In this document: piece after piece, positions 57,757 to 64,000 of the stretch
How positions within the stretch are numbered: position 1 is the stretch's first letter
Layout: every line of letters starts with the position of its first letter
Assembly: GCF_003325755.1 (NCBI RefSeq)
Contig: NZ_QORI02000006.1
Span: forward strand, 124,057-188,056
Direction of reading: 5' to 3'
From: Pseudomonas sp. SST3
GTDB taxonomy: Bacteria > Pseudomonadota > Gammaproteobacteria > Pseudomonadales > Pseudomonadaceae
Length of the DNA stretch: 64,000 bases
The notes under the pieces: generated by a model
Databases searched by the model: none
What the model saw: the letters and a program-made list of their open reading frames with translations, nothing else
What the model was told of the DNA's origin: nothing
Translations under genes and position numbers: made by a program

Positions 57757-59076
57757 TCAACTAGCCTCGGCGAATGCCAGGACGAACTCGACATGCGCTC
57801 TGACGCCTGTAGCCAACGCACCATCATCCACCATAAACCTCGAGTTATGGTTCATGGCCACCTCGCTAGCATCCGCTTCTTGCGGGGATACGCCTAAGAA
57901 AACAAATAGGCTGGGCACCTTCTGCGCATAGAAGGCGAAATCCTCACTTGGAGAAAGATTTGCGGGCAGCTCTTCGAGTCTTCCATCGGCAGCTTCCCTC
58001 AGCCCCGGGATGACCTCTTCAGTAAGGGCTTCGTCATTCATGGTGACCGGCATCAGAGTGGCAATCTGAACATTGGCTTTAACGAAGTTAGCCTCAGCTG
58101 TGTTCTTCACGATCGCAGGAAGTTTTTCAAGCAGCACCGAGCGTACTTCCGGATGGTTGCTGCGTATGGTTCCGCCCATTTGCAATAACTCCGGTATTAC
58201 GTTATCTGCCGTTCCGGCGTGTATGCTGCCGACGCTGACGACACCAGCGCCTTTTGAGAGATCCGTATGCCGGCTAACCAGCGTTTGCATTGCGTTGACC
58301 ACCTGCGATCCAGCGACAATGCTATCGGTCCCTGCCCACGGCATCGAACCATGCGTCTGGTCACCCTGCAACGTGATGCGGAAACTATCTGAACTGTTAA
58401 GCGTGGCCCCTTTTTTATAAAACAGGTGCCCGCTGTTCATTCCTGCCATGACGTGAAGCCCAAACATCGCCTCGACTTTCGGGTTGTCGAGAACGCCCTC
58501 CTCGATCATCCGCCGCGCCCCGTACAGCTCATCTGGCTGGGCAAAAACATCTATATCTGCCGCACCCTCTTCTGCCGGCTGAAACACAAACACGACGGTA
58601 CCCGGAATCTTTTCGCTGTTGGCCGCCATGATTTTCGCCGCTCCCAATAACATAGCGACATGCGCATCATGGCCACATGCATGCATGACATCGACTTCCT
58701 CGCCGTGAAATATGCCTTTGGCTTGGCTTGCATATGGCAACCCTGTTTCTTCCTTGACCGGCAATGCGTCCATATCCGCGCGCAGCGCCACCACCGGACC
58801 ATCCATTCCGCCCTTTAAAACCCCAACCACACCGGTCTTACCAATGCCGCTATGTACTTGCAGACCAAAGTCTTCCAGCTGCTGAGCGATCATTTGGGAG
58901 GTACGGAACTCCATATTCCCGAGTTCCGGGTGTTGATGGATATCATGACGCCAAGCAACTACTTGCGCGTTGACATCCTTTGCTGCCTGTTCAACCCAGC
59001 CTTGAGCAGCCGCCGTCCCTGTTACAGAAGTAATAAACAGAACTGCAGCAACTGATTTTACGAATCCAATATGCAT
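57757..59076 (-). CDS. M20 family amidohydrolase (hippurate-hydrolase-like) with signal peptide
   Basis: 439 residues from ATG 59076. A signal peptide (FVKSVAAVLFITSVTGTAAAQ) suggests export, unusual for M20 amidohydrolases, which are normally cytoplasmic. Metal ligands are visible: C134/H136 in HACGHDAHVA, E169-E170 in QPAEEGA, H208 in GLHVMAG. The family cuts N-acyl or N-aroyl amino acids (hippurate, N-acetyl amino acids, IAA conjugates). Sampled lines of this gene are near 52% GC against about 63% in its neighbours, and the upstream 130 bases are AT-rich, which suggests transfer. Hippurate as substrate is an inference from its benzoate-uptake neighbours. Confidence 0.88.
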   Translation of the reverse strand: MHIGFVKSVAAVLFITSVTGTAAAQGWVEQAAKDVNAQVVAWRHDIHQHPELGNMEFRTSQMIAQQLEDFGLQVHSGIGKTGVVGVLKGGMDGPVVALRADMDALPVKEETGLPYASQAKGIFHGEEVDVMHACGHDAHVAMLLGAAKIMAANSEKIPGTVVFVFQPAEEGAADIDVFAQPDELYGARRMIEEGVLDNPKVEAMFGLHVMAGMNSGHLFYKKGATLNSSDSFRITLQGDQTHGSMPWAGTDSIVAGSQVVNAMQTLVSRHTDLSKGAGVVSVGSIHAGTADNVIPELLQMGGTIRSNHPEVRSVLLEKLPAIVKNTAEANFVKANVQIATLMPVTMNDEALTEEVIPGLREAADGRLEELPANLSPSEDFAFYAQKVPSLFVFLGVSPQEADASEVAMNHNSRFMVDDGALATGVRAHVEFVLAFAEAS

Positions 59077-59207
59077 ATACCTAACCCAGGAAATGATTGG
59101 CAGATTAATTAACGAAAACAGCATCGGCAGAAAATGATCGCTATATAAATCCTGCCAAATACTCGCCAGTAAAAGACGTCTTCCAGCGCGCACGTTTGGT
59201 CGCTGCG

Positions 59208-60479
59208 CTACAGCAAATGCCAGGTGTAATTGAAAATCAGCCGATTCTCATCGATATCACTGCGGTAATTGGATCGAGCCGTGACGTTACGTACCCGCAC
59301 CCCGAGGTTTTTCAGCACACCGCGCTGGAAGGTGTAGCCGAGGTCCAGATCACGCTCCCATTCCTTGCCCTCGAAGCCGCGGCCGGTGTCGACGTTATCG
59401 CCGCGGATATAGCGCACCGTGGATACCAGGCCCGGAATGCCGACGACGGAGAAGTCGAAATCATGCCGCACCTGCCAGGAGCGCTCATCCGCGCCGGCGA
59501 ATTCGTAGGTGGGGACCTCATTGCCCAATGGACTGACGTTGTTGAACACTCGCGGGAAGGCGTCATCGCCGAACATTGCCTGATAACCGACGGAGACAGT
59601 GTGGCCGCCGCGCTTGGCAGAAAGCGCCGTGAATAGCGCACGGTTGTCGATATCGCCGAGCAGCCGCTCGCCATCTTCCTGCGAGTCGTAGTAGCCGAGG
59701 TTGGCGCCAAACACCCAGTCGCCCACCGGCTCACTGTGCTTGAGGCTGTAAAAGCGCTGGTTGTAGATGTCTTCGAGCTGCGCGTACCAGAGGCCCGCTG
59801 ATGTGCGCTTGTCGTTAAAGGCGTAGTCGACACCAGCATAGTTGAAGCGATCGGTTGCCGCGTCGCCGCCCAGTTGCGGCACATGGCCTAGCTTCGCCCG
59901 CATCGCACCATCGCCCGCCTCGTTCAGCACGCTGCCGGAATGGAACTGGCCGGCCTGCAGGATTAGCCCGTCGAGTTCTTGCGAGATGATGCTGGCGCCC
60001 TGGTAGGTCGGCGGCAGCAGACGGATGTCGCTGAACGTCAGCACCGGCAGGTTCGGCGTCAGCTCGCCGATCTTAAGCTCGGTCTTCGACGCCCGCGCCT
60101 TGAGCGCCGCACCGATGCGTCCGAAGTTATCCGCGGCCTTGCCATCGCTGCCCGTGGGCAGCAGACCGGTATTGACGCGGCTACCGCCGCTGTCGAGCTT
60201 GAACCCAAGCTGACCAAGCACGTCGACACCGAAACCGACCGTACCGGGCGTGTAACCGGATTTCACGTTGAGAATAAAGCCTTGGGCCCACTCCTCCGAC
60301 TTTGATTGCTGATTTGCGCCGACGATATCGGAGAAATCCCGGCTGAAATAATAGTTGCGCGCTTGCAGCGTCGCCGTGGTGCCGTCGACGAAGCCCGCTT
60401 CGGCGGCGAAGGCCGATGGGACGTAAAGAGCGGCGCCGATGGCCAACGCGATAATGGAGCGTTCTGGTTTGTTCTTCAT
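59208..60479 (-). CDS. benF: OprD family porin, BenF-like
   Basis: 423 residues with a signal peptide (SAFA-AEAG). OprD-family strands throughout: [36 protein letters not shown] and a C-terminal YTWHLL. Its position next to benE matches ben clusters, where BenF is a benzoate-selective porin. The two OprD proteins in this window share only the family pattern, so they probably have different ligands. A CA motif lies at its start site. Confidence 0.85.
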   Translation of the reverse strand: MKNKPERSIIALAIGAALYVPSAFAAEAGFVDGTTATLQARNYYFSRDFSDIVGANQQSKSEEWAQGFILNVKSGYTPGTVGFGVDVLGQLGFKLDSGGSRVNTGLLPTGSDGKAADNFGRIGAALKARASKTELKIGELTPNLPVLTFSDIRLLPPTYQGASIISQELDGLILQAGQFHSGSVLNEAGDGAMRAKLGHVPQLGGDAATDRFNYAGVDYAFNDKRTSAGLWYAQLEDIYNQRFYSLKHSEPVGDWVFGANLGYYDSQEDGERLLGDIDNRALFTALSAKRGGHTVSVGYQAMFGDDAFPRVFNNVSPLGNEVPTYEFAGADERSWQVRHDFDFSVVGIPGLVSTVRYIRGDNVDTGRGFEGKEWERDLDLGYTFQRGVLKNLGVRVRNVTARSNYRSDIDENRLIFNYTWHLL

Positions 60480-60493
60480 GGTTTTTGAACTCG

Positions 60494-60504
60494 TTGTTGT
60501 TGTT
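60494..60504 (-). promoter_or_regulatory. CA motif (Crc/Hfq-type) upstream of benF
   Basis: On the minus strand AACAACAACAA contains two overlapping exact AAYAAYAA matches, 15-25 bases before the ATG at 60479. Confidence 0.55.
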
Positions 60505-60593
60505 TTTCAGGTGCACGCCGCCGCCCCGCCGGCACAGGCCGACAGGAACGACAAAGGTTCGGGGTTGCGAAAATGAACCGCTGCGGCGCGGAA

Positions 60594-61820
60594 TCAGCCG
60601 GCGGGTTGCTCCTCTTCCAGGGATGCGGGCGGACTGGCCGGCAAGGGAGCCGGCGCTCGTTTCAGCGTCAACAGCAGGTGCGCGGCGATACCGAAGATCA
60701 ATCCCCAGAAGGCTGCGGACAAACCGAGGAACGACATCCCCGAAGCGGTGACGAGAAAGGTGATCAGCGCCGCTTCACGGTCTTCCGGCACCGACATGGC
60801 CGCGCTCAGTGCACCGCCAATGGCGGCCAGCAGTGCCAGGCCAGCCAACGCCGCGATCAGCGCGGCGGGAAACGCCGTAAAAATGGAAACCAACGTGGTG
60901 CCAAACGCGCCCAGCAGCAGGTAGAACACCCCACCGGAAACACCGGCGACATAGCGTTTGCTGGGGTCCTCGTGGGATTCCTTACCGGTGCAGATCGCCG
61001 CGGTGATGGCCGCCAGGTTCAGGCCGTGACAACCGAAGGGTGCGAGCAACAAGGTACCCAGCGCGCTGCTGCTGATCAGCGGGCTCGCCGGGGTCTGGTA
61101 ACCGTCGTTGCGCAGCACGGCCATGCCAGGCACGAACTGCCCGGTCAGGGCCACCATCACCAGCGGAAAGGCCACGCCGAGGATGACCTGCCAGCTGAAC
61201 TCTGGCGTTATCCACACCGGTACGGCCAGGCCGATCACCAGTGCCTCACTGCGCAACTCGCCACTGCCGACGGCGATCGCAACGCCGACTACCAACACCG
61301 CCATCACGGCGTAGCGCGGCATGATCCGTTTGAACAGCAGGTAGGTGCCGAACATCGCCAGCACCAGCCAAGGTTGCTCCTTCACCGAAACGAACAAGCC
61401 AGTGCCGAAGCGGAACAGGATGCCGGCCAGCATCCCGGCGGAAATTGCCGCGGGCAGCTTGTGGATGATTTTGTCGAACGCGCCGGATAGTCCCACCAGC
61501 AGGATAATTAGGCTCGATACGAGGTAGGCGCCGACCGCCTGGTTCATGCTGATGTCGGGCAACATGGTCACCAGCAATGCCGATCCCGGCGCGGACCAGG
61601 CGATGATGATCGGTACCTTGTAGCGAAGGCTAAGGACGATACCGAGTACGCCGCTGCCGATGGAAATGGTCCAGACCCAAGACGAGAGTACGTCGTGTGG
61701 CAACCCGCCCGCTTTCGCCGCCTGAAAGATGATCACCAACGGGCCGGCGTAAGAGATGACCGTCGCAATGAAACCGGCAACCACGGCGGAGAGGGAGAAG
61801 TCTCTGAGTAGCGTATTCAT
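60594..61820 (-). CDS. benE: Benzoate/H+ symporter BenE
   Basis: 408 residues from ATG 61820 (GAGG upstream; an extension to a TTG at 61832 is possible). About 12 hydrophobic segments of the BenE family, with IIAWSAPGSALLVTM and APFGCHGLNLAAITAAICTG as landmarks. It imports benzoate across the inner membrane. It lies 114 bases upstream of benF on the same strand, so the two likely form an uptake unit. Confidence 0.92.
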   Translation of the reverse strand: MNTLLRDFSLSAVVAGFIATVISYAGPLVIIFQAAKAGGLPHDVLSSWVWTISIGSGVLGIVLSLRYKVPIIIAWSAPGSALLVTMLPDISMNQAVGAYLVSSLIILLVGLSGAFDKIIHKLPAAISAGMLAGILFRFGTGLFVSVKEQPWLVLAMFGTYLLFKRIMPRYAVMAVLVVGVAIAVGSGELRSEALVIGLAVPVWITPEFSWQVILGVAFPLVMVALTGQFVPGMAVLRNDGYQTPASPLISSSALGTLLLAPFGCHGLNLAAITAAICTGKESHEDPSKRYVAGVSGGVFYLLLGAFGTTLVSIFTAFPAALIAALAGLALLAAIGGALSAAMSVPEDREAALITFLVTASGMSFLGLSAAFWGLIFGIAAHLLLTLKRAPAPLPASPPASLEEEQPAG

Positions 61821-61901
61821 GGAGCCTCGCAAGTCAGGCCTGGCTATCCGCGACGGTATCCGGATCGCTCTTGTTGTAGATCACGCATTTGAAACCGTGA
61901 A

Positions 61902-62031
61902 CGTAGGGTGGATGACGCTTCATCCATCCACCGTTGTACTCAGTAAAAGCTGGTGGAAGAACAGAGCGCCATTCCACCCTACGGCCGGTTAGGCATTTGG
62001 GGTCGCGTCGATCTGCAGCGCAGACCGATGC
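61902..62031. repeat. 130-bp palindromic repeat, copy A
   Basis: Begins CGTAGGGTGGATGACGCTT and holds opposed arms GGTGGAT/ATCCACC, ending ATTCCACCCTACGGCCGGTT and an imperfect palindrome about TCGATCTGCAGCGCAG. Copy B at 62060-62189 is the same length and about 85-90% alike by eye. This resembles non-coding MITE/REP-type elements of pseudomonads. The two copies lie 158 bases apart in the benE-catA gap. Confidence 0.8.
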
Positions 62032-62059
62032 ATCCAACAGCTCATCGGACGCATCCTTG

Positions 62060-62189
62060 CGTCGGGTGGGGTGACGCTTCAACCATCCACCGTCGAACTC
62101 CGCAAAAGCCGGTGGATGAAAAGAGCGCCATCCACCCTACGGCCGGTTAGGCATCTGGAGTCGCATCGATCTGCAGCGCAGATCGATGC
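62060..62189. repeat. 130-bp palindromic repeat, copy B
   Basis: Second tandem copy, sharing GTGACGCTTCA, ATCCACCGT, GGTGGAT, GAGCGCCATCCACCCTACGG and CCGGTTAGGCAT with copy A. Its right end is a nearly perfect long palindrome (62161-62191), better preserved than in copy A. Confidence 0.8.
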
Positions 62190-62191
62190 GA
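62161..62191 (-). terminator. 14-bp perfect palindrome after catA
   Basis: TCGCATCGATCTGC-AGC-GCAGATCGATGCGA, 22 bases after the catA stop. No T-run is present; it is part of repeat copy B but may protect or end the catA transcript. Confidence 0.45.
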
Positions 62192-62213
62192 TCAGGTTAC
62201 CGGCCTGTTCGGA

Positions 62214-63152
62214 TCACGCCTGCTGCAGCGCGCGAGGACGGCTGCTGCGCTGCTCCGCTTCCGGTGCCGGCGCCTGCTGCAGCTGGAAGTCGAACACCAC
62301 CTCAGCAAAGCGGCCGTCTACGCCACGCGCACGCGCCGCTTCCGGATCGTCGTTGAAATGGATGTCGCCGACCAGCCCGTCGCGGGTCGCGTAGGCGAAG
62401 TCGTCCCACAGGTACTTGTCGCCCGACAGGTTGATCTGCGTGGTCAGGTGGCGATGACCCGGCGCGGAGATGAAGAAATGGATGTGCGCTGGACGCTGAC
62501 CATGGCGACCGAGCAGGTCGAGCACCTCCTGGGTCGGGCCATCCGGCGAGCAGCCATAACCGGACGGCACGATGCTGCGCGCGCGATAGTGGCCTTCGGC
62601 GTCAGTAACGATGCGACGGCGCAGGTTGTAGTCGGACTGGCTCTTGTCGAAGTAGGAGTAGTTGCCCTGGGTATTGGCGTGCCACAGATCAACGACAGCG
62701 CCGGCCAGCGGTTTGCCATCGGGTCCGGTGACCTTGCCCTGAAGGAACATTACCGTGGCAGCCCCATCTTCGCTGCCGTCATCCATACGGACTTCTCCTT
62801 CAGCGATCGGCGCACCGGCGACGTACAGCGGGCCTTCGATGGTACGCGGGGTGCCACCGGTCAGGCCGATCTGAGCGTCCTTGGCATCTTCGAGCAGGTC
62901 GAGGAAATGTTCGAGGCCAAGCCCGGCCACCAGCAGTCCCGCTTCATTGCGCCCACCGAGGCGGTTGACGTAGTCGACGGCTTTCCAGAATTCGTCCTGG
63001 GTGATTTCCAGGTCTTCGATGATCTTCACGCTGTCCAGCAGGATGCGATTAACGATGTTCTTCATACGGGAGCTGCCCGTGTCATTGTTGAAGCCACTGG
63101 CTTCCTTGAAGAACTGCTGGATTTCAGGGGAATGGGAGATTTTCACAGTCAT
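62214..63152 (-). CDS. catA: Catechol 1,2-dioxygenase
   Basis: 312 residues, intradiol dioxygenase that opens catechol to cis,cis-muconate with non-heme Fe(III). The ligands are visible: Y165 (GNYSYF), Y199 (VPSGYGC), H223 and H225 (RPAHIHFF). The N-terminal helical dimerisation domain (1-100) is present. The start follows GATGAGG. It comes after catC on the same strand, as in the catBCA operon of pseudomonads. Confidence 0.96.
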   Translation of the reverse strand: MTVKISHSPEIQQFFKEASGFNNDTGSSRMKNIVNRILLDSVKIIEDLEITQDEFWKAVDYVNRLGGRNEAGLLVAGLGLEHFLDLLEDAKDAQIGLTGGTPRTIEGPLYVAGAPIAEGEVRMDDGSEDGAATVMFLQGKVTGPDGKPLAGAVVDLWHANTQGNYSYFDKSQSDYNLRRRIVTDAEGHYRARSIVPSGYGCSPDGPTQEVLDLLGRHGQRPAHIHFFISAPGHRHLTTQINLSGDKYLWDDFAYATRDGLVGDIHFNDDPEAARARGVDGRFAEVVFDFQLQQAPAPEAEQRSSRPRALQQA

Positions 63153-63226
63153 GGCTCAGGCCTCATCTTGTAATTTTTGGTCACGCTGACAACGGACCGG
63201 TGCACCCGGTCGATTGAATAACAGGA

Positions 63227-63517
63227 TCAGCTATCGTCTTCACGGATCGACGAGGGATGCCGGCAAAGGGCGTTGACCTCGATCTCCATGTAGGGATAAA
63301 GCGGCAGCTGCATCAGGGTGTCGTGCAGCTCCTGCACGCTGGCCACATCGAACACGCTGTAGTTGGCGTACTGGCCGGCGATGCGCCACAGGTGGCGCCA
63401 CTTGCCTTCGCGCATCAGGCCCTGGGCCAGTTCCTTCTCGTCGGCCTTGAGCTTGGCGGCCTTGGCGGCGTCCATGTCCACCGGCAGTTTTACGATCATC
63501 TTTACGTGGAACAGCAT
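63227..63517 (-). CDS. catC: Muconolactone delta-isomerase
   Basis: 96 residues, the full family length. It converts muconolactone to 3-oxoadipate enol-lactone; the decamer-forming small fold is recognisable from MLFHVKMIVKLPVDMD and the GKWRHLWRIAGQYANYSVF region. GGAGG lies close upstream of ATG 63517, and the gene begins 15 bases after catB. Confidence 0.95.
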   Translation of the reverse strand: MLFHVKMIVKLPVDMDAAKAAKLKADEKELAQGLMREGKWRHLWRIAGQYANYSVFDVASVQELHDTLMQLPLYPYMEIEVNALCRHPSSIREDDS

Positions 63518-63532
63518 CTTTTCAGCCTCCGG

Positions 63533-64000
63533 TTACTTGCGACTGAAGAACGCCAGGCGCTCTTCATCCAGGGTCAGGCCGAGACCCGGCGTGCGCGGCA
63601 CTTCCAGTTGGAAGTCGCGGTAAACAGGCGCCTCGGTGACGATTTCTTCGGTGAGCAGCAGCGGGCCGAACAGCTCGGTTGCCCAGGTGAGCTTGTTGAG
63701 GGTGACGAACGCATGCGCCGAGGCCAGGGTGCCGATGGCGCCTTCGAGCATGGTGCCGCCATACAGCGCAATGCCCGCAGCGTCGGCGATCTGCGCGGTG
63801 CGTAGTACGGCACGCGGGCCGCCGTTCTTGGCGATCTTCAGGGCGAAGATGCTGGCCGCGCCGTCGGCTGCCAGGCTGAAGGCGTCCTCCACGCTTTCGA
63901 TGGACTCATCAGCCATGATCGGCGCGGGGCTGCGCTGGTTCAGGCGAATCTGCCCACCGCGGTTGATTCGCGAGATCGGCTGCTCGATCAGGTCGATGCC
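63533..64000 (-). CDS. catB: Muconate cycloisomerase (5' part cut by window edge)
   Basis: The C-terminal 155 codons are visible; the frame stays open to the window edge. Enolase-superfamily landmarks are present: LIEQPISRI, IMADESIES with a metal ligand, FALKIAKNGG, and the C-terminal GLTLDEERLAFFSRK. It converts cis,cis-muconate to muconolactone. The regulator catR would be expected further upstream, outside the window. Confidence 0.93.
   Translation of the reverse strand, partial: GIDLIEQPISRINRGGQIRLNQRSPAPIMADESIESVEDAFSLAADGAASIFALKIAKNGGPRAVLRTAQIADAAGIALYGGTMLEGAIGTLASAHAFVTLNKLTWATELFGPLLLTEEIVTEAPVYRDFQLEVPRTPGLGLTLDEERLAFFSRK

Noticed and set aside
1..64000. CRISPR array, prophage, insertion sequence or integron
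   Set aside because: No regularly spaced repeats, transposase, integrase or phage structural genes were seen on either strand.

Overview
The window is high-GC pseudomonad chromosome, most like the Pseudomonas stutzeri (Stutzerimonas) group. From about 3.5 to 41.8 kb the gene content and order follow, as I recall it, the P. aeruginosa PAO1 segment from PA1838 (cysI) down to PA1800 (tig): cysI, sohB, SCP2 protein, phosphotransferase, SDR, nudC, fimL, crotonase, ldcA, dnaQ, rnhA, gloB, mltD, nppA1A2BCD, fabI, ppiD, hupB, lon, clpX, clpP, tig. The exact species is an inference; there is no rRNA or marker gene to fix it.

Region by region. 1-2.8 kb: 5' part of a secreted CobN-like chelatase on the minus strand, preceded by a cobalamin riboswitch. 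2.9-5.8 kb: small membrane proteins and the cysI-DUF934 sulfite reductase pair. 5.9-13.1 kb: quinone oxidoreductase/SohB pair, a four-gene plus-strand group (histidine phosphatase, SCP2, kinase-like phosphotransferase, SDR), a membrane protein and a TSUP permease. 13-21 kb: minus-strand nudC-fimL-crotonase, then ldcA, and dnaQ-rnhA-methyltransferase. 21-25 kb: gloB, an mltD broken by a one-base frameshift, and an HDOD protein. 25-33.3 kb: a two-receptor peptide ABC transporter of the Npp/Yej type whose last gene overlaps fabI. 33.4-41.8 kb: the proteostasis block tig-clpP-clpX-lon-hupB-ppiD, read on the minus strand.

42-48.7 kb is less conserved: DoxX, two unrecognised small proteins, a complete DctPQM TRAP transporter and a CPA1 sodium/proton antiporter. 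From 49 kb to the end is a catabolic region for aromatic acids. It holds a secreted tannase/feruloyl-esterase-family hydrolase with an OprD porin, the beta-ketoadipate lower pathway (pcaD, pcaF, pcaJ, pcaI and an IclR regulator, pcaR), a secreted M20 amidohydrolase, a BenF-like porin, the BenE benzoate transporter, and catA, catC and partial catB. Read together: esters and possibly aryl-amides are cut in the periplasm, benzoate-type acids enter through OprD porins and BenE, catechol is opened by CatA, CatB and CatC make the enol-lactone, PcaD gives 3-oxoadipate, PcaIJ activates it and PcaF cleaves it to succinyl-CoA and acetyl-CoA. The genes that turn benzoate into catechol (benABCD) are not in the window.

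I saw no CRISPR array, phage, insertion sequence, tRNA or rRNA. The most notable signals are the riboswitch-controlled secreted chelatase, the mltD frameshift, a tannase-family enzyme missing the usual cysteine pair, PcaR-like operators, Crc/Hfq-type CA motifs at three catabolic start sites, a signal-peptide-bearing M20 enzyme of lower GC, and a tandem pair of 130-bp palindromic repeats beside catA.
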